Assembly: GCA_033765305.1 (NCBI GenBank)
Contig: JANRID010000010.1
Location: 124,001-188,000, forward strand
Source of the DNA: RDXT01 sp033765305
GTDB lineage: Bacteria; Bacteroidota; Bacteroidia; J057
Direction of reading: 5' to 3'
Length of the DNA stretch: 64,000 nucleotides
A program made the translations under genes and the position numbers. Numbering within the stretch: position 1 is the first letter of the stretch; each line of letters starts with the position of its first letter. Below, piece after piece: positions 1-8,503 of this stretch. The notes under the pieces are model-generated. The model was not told the DNA's origin. It ran no database searches and worked only from the letters and a program-made list of their open reading frames with translations.

Positions 1-1023
1 GATGCGGCGGCTGAGGTCCACCGTTTCGCGCTGGAAGTCGAAGGCCAGCACCTGAAACGCCTGCTGGCCGCGCAGGCGGCCGCCGTTGAGCCGTTCGGCG
101 ATGGAGAGATACACCTGCTCGTGGCGCCCGACGAGCGGCGGAAACTGGGTCAGGTAGCCGTCCGTCCACTGCTGGGGCTTGGGGTAGGCATCGTAGGTGA
201 GGGTGCGGGTCTGGCCGCCGGGCTGCACCTGCATGACATGGAGGCGCCGCCGGGCCTCGTACCAGGCGGCGTACAGGCGGCCTCCGGCATCGGCATGGCA
301 GCCGAGGAAGGTGGCTTTTTTCCAGGGCAGGCTGAATTGCCCGTCGGAGATGCGGTTGAGGGTGCTGTCGTAGCGCACATAGCGCAGGCCGCCGGCGCGG
401 CTGGCGCGCACGCCGAGGCGCCCGTCGGGGCGGATGTAGTCCGAATACAGGGTGACGCGGTCTTCGGGCTGCTCGGGAAGCAGCGAGTAGAGCATAAAGC
501 CGTTGCCGTCCGGGGCCGGCTCGCAGATTGCCTCCTGATCGGAGCGGCCTTGCATAGCCCAGAGAATCACCGGCTCCTGCGGCGCCCCGCTGGCGAGCGA
601 AAATCCCCGCGCCCGGACCGTATGCTGCTGCCGCAGCATCTCGTAGGTATGGGTCACCAGCACGGCCAGCGAATCGGTGCGCAGCACATGGAGCACGTGC
701 TCTTCTTCCGCCAGCTCCACATCCTGCTCCCAGATGGTTTCGAGGAACAGGTTGCTGCGCCGGATGCTCAGGTCTCCGCGCCAGGAGAAACGTTTCCGCC
801 AGAGATAGAGAAATTCGCCGTCGCTGAGCCGGAGCACCGGATCATGCTCGATATAGTATTCCCATCCCTCCCGGCCGAAGCTTTCGTAGGGGTACATCCA
901 GGCCGGGTCCGAGGGAAAATCCTTGAGCCGGTCTTCAGCGATAACTGCCTGAGCACGGGCAGATCCCGCGCTCAGCAGCGCCAGCAGAAAGAGCCATCCG
1001 GAACATCGCATAAGGCGGGTCAT
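1..1023 (-). CDS. Secreted protein of unknown function (C-terminus beyond window edge)
   Basis: The frame is open from an ATG at 1023 to the window edge, about 341 codons, so the C-terminus is missing. A second ATG lies four codons in. Residues 1-25 look like a signal peptide: two arginines, a leucine-rich core and an ARAQ cleavage site. The rest is rich in Trp, Tyr and acidic residues, with alternating hydrophobic runs such as DGEFLYLWRKRF and QPGGQTRTLTYDAYPK, which would fit beta strands of a periplasmic or surface beta-propeller. I recognise no family. It is transcribed divergently from the antiporter gene. A TTG at 1061-1063 lies 20 bases from TACTTTCC (1033-1040) on this strand, a weak match to the promoter seen elsewhere in the window. 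Confidence 0.7.
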   Translation of the reverse strand, partial: MTRLMRCSGWLFLLALLSAGSARAQAVIAEDRLKDFPSDPAWMYPYESFGREGWEYYIEHDPVLRLSDGEFLYLWRKRFSWRGDLSIRRSNLFLETIWEQDVELAEEEHVLHVLRTDSLAVLVTHTYEMLRQQHTVRARGFSLASGAPQEPVILWAMQGRSDQEAICEPAPDGNGFMLYSLLPEQPEDRVTLYSDYIRPDGRLGVRASRAGGLRYVRYDSTLNRISDGQFSLPWKKATFLGCHADAGGRLYAAWYEARRRLHVMQVQPGGQTRTLTYDAYPKPQQWTDGYLTQFPPLVGRHEQVYLSIAERLNGGRLRGQQAFQVLAFDFQRETVDLSRRI

Positions 1024-1176
1024 CTTGCAGCAGGAAAGTACGGCGGATTCGGCGGGAATCCAATATCTATCAGGAGCAAGTTGAACTCCGGATTTCATAA
1101 GTCCGGCGGAACTTTTAAGTTGCAGGGCGGGTATATACCGGCACGGACTCTTTATGTACCACCTGATGGCATCCGG

Positions 1177-2634
1177 ATGAAATATCTGTTCCTGCTCCTG
1201 GTATCGGCCTGCCTGTTCCTCGGCCAGCCGCTTTCAGCCCAGACCCACCTGCCCGGCGACAGCCTCAGCCCTCCCTCGACGGAGGCCGCGGCCCTGATTC
1301 ATTCAGCAGGATCTGATCACCATGCGCACGACGCGCACCTGCCGGCGCTCTGGTCGGTAGCGCCGTTCATCCTGCTGCTGCTGATGATCGCCACCGGACC
1401 GATCTGGTTCAGTGATTTCTGGCATCATTATTACCCCTGGATCGCCGGCGGCCTCGGGGCGGTGACCCTGATCTATTATCTGGGCGGCCTGGGGGACTGG
1501 CATCACCCGCTGCACACCCTGTCCGAGTATATTTCGTTCGTGGCGCTGCTGGCGCCTCTATATATTGCTTCGGGCGGGGTGCTGATCCAGGTGGATGCCC
1601 GCAGCACACCATGGGTGAATCTCCTGCTGCTGCTCACCGGCGCGGTGCTGGCCAACGTGATCGGGACCACCGGTGCCTCCATGCTGCTCATCCGGCCCTT
1701 CATCCGGCTCAACCGCTACCGTCTGCAGCCGTACCATATTGTATTTTTTATTTTCATCGTCAGCAATGCCGGCGGCCTGCTGACCCCGATCGGCGATCCG
1801 CCGCTGTTTCTGGGCTTCCTCAAAGGCGTGCCCTTCGGCTGGACCCTGGCGCATCTCTGGGATGAATGGGCCGTAGCGCTGCTGATGCTCTCCGCCATTT
1901 TCATCTGGCGCGACCGCCGCAATACCGAAGGTGCCGATCTGCCGGACAGCATCTACGGCCAGCGGATCATCGTGCGCGGCACGCGCAGCTTTCTCTGGCT
2001 GGCAGTCATCATCGGAGCGGTATTTCTGGACCCCAAGCTGGTGCCCTGGGTGCCGGCGCTGAACATCGGCGGCGAGCGCATCTCCTTCCTGCGCGAGCTG
2101 ATCCAGCTGGGCGCAGGTGCTGCGGCGTATTTTCTGGCAAACAAAACCGCGCTGAAAAGCAACCAGTTCTCCTTCGCCCCGGTGCAGGAGGTCGTATTTC
2201 TCTTCGTCGGAATCTTTTTTACCATGATGCCGGCCCTCCAGCTGATCGGCGAGGCGGCCTCGGGGCCGGAAGGCCGCGCCTGGCTGACGCCGGATGTGCT
2301 CTACTGGCTGACCGGATCGCTCTCGGCCGTGCTGGACAATGCGCCGACCTACGTCAACTTCCTCTCCGCTTCCTGCGCTGCCGCCGGCCTGGAGGTGGGG
2401 GTGATGGGCGACGTAGCCCGCTTTGCCGGGCAGGAAGTGGCCTCGCTGGCCGCGATTTCCGTCGCGTCGGTATTTTTCGGTGCCATGACCTACATCGGCA
2501 ACGGCCCGAACTTCATGGTGAAAGCCATTGCCGAAGAGAGCGGCGTGGAAATGCCTTCGTTCTTTGCCTACGTGCGGAAATACAGCCTGCCCTATCTGCT
2601 TCCGGTGCTGATCTTCATCTGGCTGATTTCCTGA
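1177..2634 (+). CDS. Sodium:proton antiporter, ArsB/NhaD (ion transporter) superfamily
   Basis: A 485-residue polytopic inner-membrane protein, predicted to exchange Na+ for H+. The open frame extends upstream to 121, but that part is antisense to the neighbouring secreted-protein gene. The ATG at 1177 gives a clean hydrophobic leader (residues 1-22), followed by a His-rich stretch (HSAGSDHHAHDAH, about 42-54) and roughly 11-12 membrane segments. Superfamily signatures are visible: NAGGLLTPIGDPPLF in the first half, and DNAPTYVNFL and GNGPNFMVKAIAE in the second half, the usual pair of re-entrant loop motifs. The His-rich periplasmic N-terminus could be a metal or pH sensor (inference). The exact substrate cannot be read from sequence; other members of the superfamily carry arsenite or citrate. 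Confidence 0.85.
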   Translation: MKYLFLLLVSACLFLGQPLSAQTHLPGDSLSPPSTEAAALIHSAGSDHHAHDAHLPALWSVAPFILLLLMIATGPIWFSDFWHHYYPWIAGGLGAVTLIYYLGGLGDWHHPLHTLSEYISFVALLAPLYIASGGVLIQVDARSTPWVNLLLLLTGAVLANVIGTTGASMLLIRPFIRLNRYRLQPYHIVFFIFIVSNAGGLLTPIGDPPLFLGFLKGVPFGWTLAHLWDEWAVALLMLSAIFIWRDRRNTEGADLPDSIYGQRIIVRGTRSFLWLAVIIGAVFLDPKLVPWVPALNIGGERISFLRELIQLGAGAAAYFLANKTALKSNQFSFAPVQEVVFLFVGIFFTMMPALQLIGEAASGPEGRAWLTPDVLYWLTGSLSAVLDNAPTYVNFLSASCAAAGLEVGVMGDVARFAGQEVASLAAISVASVFFGAMTYIGNGPNFMVKAIAEESGVEMPSFFAYVRKYSLPYLLPVLIFIWLIS

Positions 2635-2707
2635 TGCGGCAGCCCGGATCTGTATCATTCCGCCCGCCCGGACGTTATACCTGAAGACCTGTAATTCTCA
2701 GACCGGC

Positions 2708-5700
2708 ATGCGAAAAGCGCTCACCATTACCGGCTTTACCCTGGGCTTCCTGCTGGCAGGCCTGCTCATCGCGCCCTACCTGCTCAAAGACCGCATCACT
2801 GCGATGGTCAAGCAGCAGATCAACGATCAGCTCGATGCGCGGGTGTATTTCGGCGAGGTCGGCCTCTCGCTGATCCGCAATTTCCCCAATGCCCGCATCC
2901 AGGTCCGGGATTTCGGGGTGGTGGGGGCCGGGGTCTTCGATCAGGATACCCTGATCCAGGGGCCGAGTTTCGATCTGGTGGTGGATCTGCTCTCGCTCCT
3001 GCCGGACCGCGAGCCGGTGATCAAGCGCATCTACCTCGACGAGCCCCGGATTCATGCCATTGTGCTCCAGGACGAGCGGGCCAACTGGGATGTGCTCCGC
3101 GCCGATACGGCTGCTGCGCCGCCTGCTGCGGCTCCCCCGGAGGCCCCCGCCGATACGGCGGCAGCGCCCGCCTTTACCATCGCGCTCGAATCGTATGAGA
3201 TCGAAAATGCAACCCTCGTGTACGAGGACGCCACGCTGCCGATGCTGCTGGTCATGAACGGCCTGGACCACCGCGGCAGCGGCGATTTTACGGCCGAAGT
3301 CTTCGATCTCTCCACCCGCACGAAAGCCGAAAAATTCTACGTCGAATACGGCGGCATCGAATACCTGAAAAAGGCGCGCTTCAGCGCCGATGCCGATATG
3401 AAGGTCAATTACCAGACCTACCGCTTCGATCTGAAAAACAACCTCTTCGTCATCAACGAGCTGGGCTTTACGCTCGACGGCTACTTCGCCATGCCGACGG
3501 ACGACATCGAGATGGACCTGCGCTTTGCCGCACGGGAAACCGACTTCCGCAGCCTGCTTTCGCTGGTGCCGGGGGTGTACACGGAGCAGTTCGATGAACT
3601 GCAGACCGAAGGCGAGCTGGGTTTCGAGGGCGCAGTGAAGGGCGTGCTGACCGACAGCCTGTATCCGGGCTTCGATGTGCAGCTCCGCGTAGCCAACGGC
3701 CGGATGCAGTATCCCGATGTGCCCAAGCCCATCACCGGAATCAACGTCGACATGCGCGTGAGCGCGCCCGCCGGCGACCTGGAGCAGACCCATATCGAGG
3801 TCCGCTCCCTGCATGCCGACCTCGGCCCCAATCCGGTGGATGTGCAGGCCGACCTGAAGGGGCTTTCGCGGATGGCCGTCAAAGGCCAGATCCGCACGCG
3901 GGTCAACCTCGCCGACCTGACGTCGATGTTTCCCATCGAAGGGACCACGCTGAAAGGCGATTTTACCGTAGATGCCACTGCCGACGGCGTGTATGACGCA
4001 GCCGCAGGCACCTTTCCGCAGGTGGATGCCCGGATGTTTCTGGAAGACGGATACCTGAAAAATGCGGAATATCCTGCCGAACTGCAGAAACTCGAATTTC
4101 ACGCCACCCTCACCGACGCCGACGGCACGCTGCGCAGCGCGGTGTTCGATATGCCGGATTTTGCCTTTACCCTCGACGGGGAGCCGATCGAAGGCAAGCT
4201 GCACGTAGAGAATTTCGACGATCCGCGCTATGCGCTGCAGGCGCAGGGCAACCTGGATCTTGAAAAACTCCTCCAGGTGTATCCGGTCGAAGGCCTGGCG
4301 CTCAAAGGCAAACTGTTTGTGGATCAGTTCGCTACCCGCGGGCGCTACTCCGACGTGATGGCCGGCCGCTACGCCAGCCTGCCGACCAGCGGCCAGGTTC
4401 AGGTGCAGAATCTCGTCTATTCCGATGCCACGCTGCCTGCCCCGGTCGAAATCCGGCAGGGTGCCGCCACGTTTACCCCCGCCAAGATCGACATCACAGG
4501 CCTGCAGGGCCGTCTGGGCCGGAGCGATTATGCCGTGGACGGCTATGTGAGCAATTACCTGGCCTATGTGCTCATGGAGGAAGGCACCTTGCAGGGCAAT
4601 CTGGCGCTGAAGGCTCAGAAGCTGGACCTGAACGAATGGCTGGCGCCCGGCGGCCCCGGCCAGTCGGGCGTGCAGGAAGTCCGTGCCCCCGCCGAAGACC
4701 CTGCCGAGCAGCCTGCGGCCCCGATGTCTGTATTTCCTGTTCCTGCCAACCTGAAGCTGGCGGTGCAGGCCGAAGTGGGCGAAGTGCTCTACGACAAGCT
4801 CCGGATCTCGCAGATCAAGGGCGCGGTGGACGTGGAGGACCAGGCCCTGTCGCTGCGCGAGGTGGCCTGCCGCATGCTCGGCAGCCAGGTGCTCCTCAGC
4901 GGGCAGTACAGTACCGCCGACCTGCGCCGCCCGCTGTACAATTTCTACATGAATGTGCAGCAGCTGGCGGTCCGGGAGTTTTTCCGCGCCTTCCCCACGG
5001 CGCGCCAGTTCGCGCCGGCCTTCGAGTATATCGAGGGCGTATGCAATGCCGAAATCGGCGTGCAGGGCCGCCTCCGGCCCAACATGCTCCCGGTGGTGGA
5101 GGATCTCAACAGCCTCGGCGCGTTTACCATGATCAGCGGCGGCGTCCGCAATGCCCCCCTGCTCCGGGTCATTGCCGAGCAGACCAAACTCAAGGCCCTG
5201 TCCGAACTCAGCCTGAAGGACGTCTCCGGACAGTTCGAGGTGAAGAACGGTTTCCTGAATCTCGCCCCCATCACGCTGCGGGTGCAGGATATTACCCTGA
5301 CCCTGGCAGGGCGGCAGTCGCTGGCCGGCGAGCTGGATTACCTCGTGAACATCGATGCGCCTTCCAGCAAGGTGGATCAGGCTGCCTTTCAGGCGCTTTC
5401 GGGGCTTACAGGCCTGCCGCTGCAGGCCTCGGAGCGGGTCAAAATCAACCTCCGGGTCAGCGGCAAGGCCAGCGCGCCCAAGATCACCGGTGCCGGCGGC
5501 GGCACCGCCGACCAGACCAAAACCGCACTCACGGATGCTGCGGAGCAGGAGCTGGAAAACCGGCTCGGGACAGAGGTCGAGCTGAGGCCGGACAGCCTCA
5601 AGGCCCGCGCCCAGGAGACCGCCCAGGCCGTCAAGGATACGGCCCGCGCCGTGGCGGCACAGGCCCGCCAGCAGGCCGAGGACTCCCTGCGCAAAGCCAG

Positions 5701-5833
5701 CGAAGCCCTCAAGCAGCAGGCCCAGCAGGAGGCGGAGAAAAAACTGGAGGAAGCCATCGGGCCGGAGGCCAAGGAGCAGCTGAAAAACCTGCGCGACCGC
5801 TTCGGCACCCCCAAAAAGAAAGGCGGCGGATAA
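2708..5833 (+). CDS. AsmA-like envelope protein
   Basis: A 1041-residue protein with one N-terminal membrane anchor (about residues 6-25, GFTLGFLLAGLLIAPYLL), then a very long periplasmic part made of repeated amphipathic beta segments, as in AsmA/TamB-type proteins that bridge inner and outer membrane and are linked to lipid transport or outer-membrane homeostasis. A Pro/Ala-rich linker lies near residues 135-160. The AsmA C-terminal type region (LSELSLKDVSGQFEVKNGFL and following) lies near 830-900. The last 100 residues form an Ala/Gln/Glu-rich coiled coil ending in a Lys/Gly-rich tail. It starts 73 bases after the antiporter gene on the same strand. The length is typical for Bacteroidota members. 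The family call is firm; the precise role is inferred. Confidence 0.85.
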   Translation: MRKALTITGFTLGFLLAGLLIAPYLLKDRITAMVKQQINDQLDARVYFGEVGLSLIRNFPNARIQVRDFGVVGAGVFDQDTLIQGPSFDLVVDLLSLLPDREPVIKRIYLDEPRIHAIVLQDERANWDVLRADTAAAPPAAAPPEAPADTAAAPAFTIALESYEIENATLVYEDATLPMLLVMNGLDHRGSGDFTAEVFDLSTRTKAEKFYVEYGGIEYLKKARFSADADMKVNYQTYRFDLKNNLFVINELGFTLDGYFAMPTDDIEMDLRFAARETDFRSLLSLVPGVYTEQFDELQTEGELGFEGAVKGVLTDSLYPGFDVQLRVANGRMQYPDVPKPITGINVDMRVSAPAGDLEQTHIEVRSLHADLGPNPVDVQADLKGLSRMAVKGQIRTRVNLADLTSMFPIEGTTLKGDFTVDATADGVYDAAAGTFPQVDARMFLEDGYLKNAEYPAELQKLEFHATLTDADGTLRSAVFDMPDFAFTLDGEPIEGKLHVENFDDPRYALQAQGNLDLEKLLQVYPVEGLALKGKLFVDQFATRGRYSDVMAGRYASLPTSGQVQVQNLVYSDATLPAPVEIRQGAATFTPAKIDITGLQGRLGRSDYAVDGYVSNYLAYVLMEEGTLQGNLALKAQKLDLNEWLAPGGPGQSGVQEVRAPAEDPAEQPAAPMSVFPVPANLKLAVQAEVGEVLYDKLRISQIKGAVDVEDQALSLREVACRMLGSQVLLSGQYSTADLRRPLYNFYMNVQQLAVREFFRAFPTARQFAPAFEYIEGVCNAEIGVQGRLRPNMLPVVEDLNSLGAFTMISGGVRNAPLLRVIAEQTKLKALSELSLKDVSGQFEVKNGFLNLAPITLRVQDITLTLAGRQSLAGELDYLVNIDAPSSKVDQAAFQALSGLTGLPLQASERVKINLRVSGKASAPKITGAGGGTADQTKTALTDAAEQELENRLGTEVELRPDSLKARAQETAQAVKDTARAVAAQARQQAEDSLRKASEALKQQAQQEAEKKLEEAIGPEAKEQLKNLRDRFGTPKKKGGG

Positions 5834-5933
5834 CAGGCGGTTCAGGCGCGAGATTGGCGCGTTCGGACACCTGCAGCCGGAGCGTTCAGGCCTCCTTGTT
5901 CAACTTTGTACTGCTTACCACACCTCATACCGT

Positions 5934-6188
5934 ATGCCCCGCACAAGCGAAGAAATTCTCGAATTTATCCTCGACTGGATGAGCCGCCGGCTCAAGATGC
6001 CTAAGACCGCCATCGACCCCCGCGACTCCATCGCCGCGTATGGCGTGGATTCGGTGATGATTGCCGAGTTTGAAGGCGAGATCTCCGAATTTGTAGGCTT
6101 CGAATGGCCGGTGACCGACCTGCTGCTGCGCGATCCGTCGATCCGCGAGATTGCCGAGCACGGCGCCGAGCTGAGCCGGAACGCCTGA
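5934..6188 (+). CDS. Acyl carrier protein (stand-alone)
   Basis: An 84-residue acidic helical protein with the phosphopantetheine-attachment motif GVDSVM, the serine being residue 40. Length and motif position match acyl carrier proteins. Helix II (DSVMIAEFEGEI) and the following acidic helix are clear. It is not the housekeeping fatty-acid ACP type (DSLDTVEL); the GVDSVM form is more usual in polyketide, lipid-modification or specialised acyl pathways (established pattern, applied by inference). No ketosynthase, thioesterase or acyl-AMP ligase is adjacent, so its partner must be encoded elsewhere. It follows asmA by 100 bases and converges on the TetR-type gene. Confidence 0.85.
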   Translation: MPRTSEEILEFILDWMSRRLKMPKTAIDPRDSIAAYGVDSVMIAEFEGEISEFVGFEWPVTDLLLRDPSIREIAEHGAELSRNA

Positions 6189-6198
6189 GGGGCGCAGA

Positions 6199-6960
6199 TC
6201 AGACGCGGTGCCTGCCGTTGGGCTTGTGGCGGGAGCCGTTGCCGTTGGCAGGGCTGTGCCCGTTCCCGTTTCCATTTCCGTTTCCGGGGTTGTGCCGGTA
6301 GCTTTTCAGCACGCGCAGCGCCGTATCGCAGAGGAATGCGTTCAGGGCTTCCAGGTCATTTTTGGGCACATCGGTCAGCCTGGGCAGGTGCGCGGAGAAG
6401 AAGGCCTGATGGTGTGCGCTTTCGATCAGGGTGGACACGAGCGAGGCCGGATAGGGATAATCAGGCGCAATTTCGCTCGCCAGCTCAGATACCCGCTTGC
6501 AGAGGCGCTTGTAGCCGAGAAAGTAGCCTTCCTTGTTGTCTTCGTCCACCTCTTTGCTCAGATAGGCCTTCGGCGACTCGGCGACCACCACGCGGTGCAG
6601 CGCCTCGCCGTTGATATAGTCGAATTCCGTATTGAATACAAAAGGGCGGGTAATCACCCGGAAGGCGATGCTCAGGCGCTCTTCGGCGTGGACGATGTTG
6701 TTCGTCGAGAAGACCAGCAGGTACTCCAGCCAGCTCCAGTACCAGGACACGAGGTAGATGAGCAGCTTGTGCTTGTTCTCGAAGTACCGGTAGATCGATG
6801 CCTCGGTGGATCTGATCTTGGAAGCCAGTTTTTTGAAGGTAAACTGCTCGAATCCGATCTCGTCGATCAGGACGAGCCCTTCCTCCACGATCTTTTTTCC
6901 AAGATCGGAGCTTTCCGGATCCTTGATGTAGATCCGCTCGCTGATGCGTATCTGGAGCAC
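6199..6960 (-). CDS. TetR/AcrR-family transcriptional regulator
   Basis: A 253-residue protein with a TetR-type helix-turn-helix near residues 20-65: IDEIGFEQFTFKKLASKI then STEASIYRYFENKHKLL, where the YRYFxNKxxLL segment is the family hallmark. The rest is the all-helical ligand-binding/dimerisation region. The last 30 residues are an odd low-complexity tail of alternating Asn-Gly plus His/Arg (GNGNGNGNGH, then NGNGSRHK). It sits between the acyl carrier protein gene (convergent) and the efflux operon (divergent), separated from the latter by a 295-base AT-rich control region that holds two palindromes. It may control either neighbour; this cannot be decided from sequence. Confidence 0.85.
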   Translation of the reverse strand: MLQIRISERIYIKDPESSDLGKKIVEEGLVLIDEIGFEQFTFKKLASKIRSTEASIYRYFENKHKLLIYLVSWYWSWLEYLLVFSTNNIVHAEERLSIAFRVITRPFVFNTEFDYINGEALHRVVVAESPKAYLSKEVDEDNKEGYFLGYKRLCKRVSELASEIAPDYPYPASLVSTLIESAHHQAFFSAHLPRLTDVPKNDLEALNAFLCDTALRVLKSYRHNPGNGNGNGNGHSPANGNGSRHKPNGRHRV

Positions 6961-7116
6961 GGTTAATGCCGGTTAGTAAACAACTGCGGAGAAAAAGGAA
7001 TACTATGCAAGATACATACGTTTTGCGGGAAAGCAAACGGTTACTATTTTTTTTAAGAGGAATACTATCAAAAAAGTTAGCTATAGGAAATTAGATATGT
7101 CTGGGCGCTGCCCTGC

Positions 7117-7150
7117 TGTCCGGATCCGGGCAAAGTGTCCGGATCCGGAC
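7117..7150. promoter_or_regulatory. Two tandem palindromes, candidate operator or enhancer
   Basis: GTCCGGATCCGGAC at 7137-7150 is a perfect 14-base palindrome. A near-identical copy (GTCCGGATCCGGG) lies at 7118-7130. Their starts are 19 bases apart, about two helical turns. They stand in the AT-rich control region between the TetR gene and the efflux operon, about 60-90 bases upstream of a candidate sigma-54 promoter. This is the usual place for binding sites of an NtrC-type activator, and one is encoded in the operon. The TetR protein is the other candidate binder. Confidence 0.55.
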
Positions 7151-7205
7151 ATGGATTTTAATGGATATTTTTTTGCAAATATTTGATTTTCAATAATTTA
7201 ACAAT

Positions 7206-7221
7206 TGGCATGCGGCTTGGC
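7206..7221 (+). promoter_or_regulatory. Candidate sigma-54 (-24/-12) promoter of the efflux operon
   Basis: TGGCATGCGGCTTGGC resembles the RpoN consensus TGGCACGNNNNTTGC. The -24 block is TGGCA-G. The TTG of the -12 block is correctly spaced, and the next base is G where C is expected. The element lies 35-50 bases before the ATG at 7256. The operon encodes a sigma-54-dependent response regulator, which makes an RpoN promoter plausible. It remains a prediction, because the match is not perfect. Confidence 0.45.
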
Positions 7222-7255
7222 AGACTGGAGTAGCACCTGCTGAATCCGATACTGC

Positions 7256-8503
7256 ATGGATACGCCGATTTCTGCCCAAACCCAGCGCCGCCGTGCCGGC
7301 AGGCAATGGCTGCTGGCCGCCGCCGCCGTGCTGGGACTCGTCCTGCTGGCCTGGCTGCTGCGCCAGGGGCTCAAACCCGCAGCCGAAAGCGGCGGCTTCC
7401 GCTTTGCCACCGTGGAGCGAGGCCCTGTCGAAAGCGCCATTTCTGCGACGGGCGTCGTGGTGCCGGCGTATGAAGAGCTGCTTACCGCACCGGTCACGGC
7501 CCGGCTGGAGCAGATTTTTCTGCGCAGCGGTGCCCAGGTCCGCACCGGCGATCCCATTCTGGCCCTCGACGAGGAATTTGTGCGCCTCCAGGCCGACCAG
7601 CTGCGCGACGAGCTGGACCTGCGGAAAAACAACGTCACCAGCCTCAAGCTGACCTTTGACAAGGATCTGCGCGACCTGGAGCTGCGCGACCAGATCAAAG
7701 GCCTGCAGGTCTCGCGGCTGGAAGCGCTCCTGTCGGATGCCCGGCAGCTCCAGGCTGCCGGGGGCGCCCCGAAGGAAGAAGTGCGCCAGGCCGAGCTGGA
7801 GCTCCAGATTGCCCGCATCGAAAAACTGCAGCTCGAAAACGAGCTGGGCTACCGCAAGGCCGCCCTGCAAAGCGACAAGCGCAAGCTGGAGCTCGAAGTG
7901 CAGATTCAGGAAAAACGGCTGGCCGAGCTGGACCGCAAGCTCCGCGAGACCACCGTCCGCGCCCCGATGCCGGGTGTGGTCACCTGGGTGAGCGAAGACA
8001 TCGGGAAAAATATCGCCGAAGGCGAAGCCCTGGCCCGGCTCGCCAACCTGAGCGGATTCCGCATCGAAGGCTCCGGCTCCGACCTCTACGCAGACCGCAT
8101 CCGGCCCGGCATGCCGGTCAAGGTGCGCATCAACCAGGACTACCTCGATGGCAGCATCACCTCGGTGGCGCCTGCCGTCGAGCGCAATGCGCTCAAATTC
8201 CAGGTATTGCTCCAGAACGCATCGGACCCCGCCCTGCGCCCCAGCATGCAGGTGGAGGTCTTCGTCATCACCGACCGGAAAGCCGACGCGCTGCGCGTGG
8301 TCAACGGCCCCGCCTTCACCGGCGCGCGGGTGCAGGATGTCTTCGTGGTGGAGGGCAGCGTGGCCCGCAAGCGCCAGGTGCGGGTAGGCCTGAACAACGT
8401 CAATTTCGTGGAGCTCGAAGGCGACATCCGGCCCGGCGAGCAGATCATCCTCTCCGATATGCGCCAGTACCAGCACCTCGACGAAATCCAGCTCAAGCCA
8501 TGA
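7256..8503 (+). CDS. HlyD/MacA-type periplasmic adaptor (membrane fusion protein)
   Basis: 415 residues. An N-terminal membrane anchor lies at about residues 15-37 (LLAAAAVLGLVLLAWLL). A lipoyl/barrel-sandwich half follows (ATGVVVPAYEELLTAPVTAR), then a long alpha-helical hairpin (about 125-225, rich in Leu, Arg, Glu), the returning lipoyl half (VRAPMPGVVTWV), and C-terminal beta-barrel and membrane-proximal domains. Such adaptors join an inner-membrane ABC transporter to a TolC channel. The gene is first in an operon with tolC, ABC ATPase and two permease genes, and its stop codon overlaps the next start (ATGA). The cargo is unknown; MacAB-like systems export macrolides, peptides or lipopeptides. 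Confidence 0.9.
   Translation: MDTPISAQTQRRRAGRQWLLAAAAVLGLVLLAWLLRQGLKPAAESGGFRFATVERGPVESAISATGVVVPAYEELLTAPVTARLEQIFLRSGAQVRTGDPILALDEEFVRLQADQLRDELDLRKNNVTSLKLTFDKDLRDLELRDQIKGLQVSRLEALLSDARQLQAAGGAPKEEVRQAELELQIARIEKLQLENELGYRKAALQSDKRKLELEVQIQEKRLAELDRKLRETTVRAPMPGVVTWVSEDIGKNIAEGEALARLANLSGFRIEGSGSDLYADRIRPGMPVKVRINQDYLDGSITSVAPAVERNALKFQVLLQNASDPALRPSMQVEVFVITDRKADALRVVNGPAFTGARVQDVFVVEGSVARKRQVRVGLNNVNFVELEGDIRPGEQIILSDMRQYQHLDEIQLKP

Noticed and set aside
121..1176. Upstream extension of the antiporter frame, giving an 837-residue protein
   Set aside because: It is antisense to the secreted-protein gene (1-1023), has Gly/Pro/Arg-rich composition without domains, and the ATG at 1177 gives a normal hydrophobic leader.
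2675..4204. 509-codon minus-strand frame opposite the AsmA-like gene
   Set aside because: High-GC shadow: His/Gly/Arg-rich with no recognisable domain, while the plus strand has a full AsmA-like protein.
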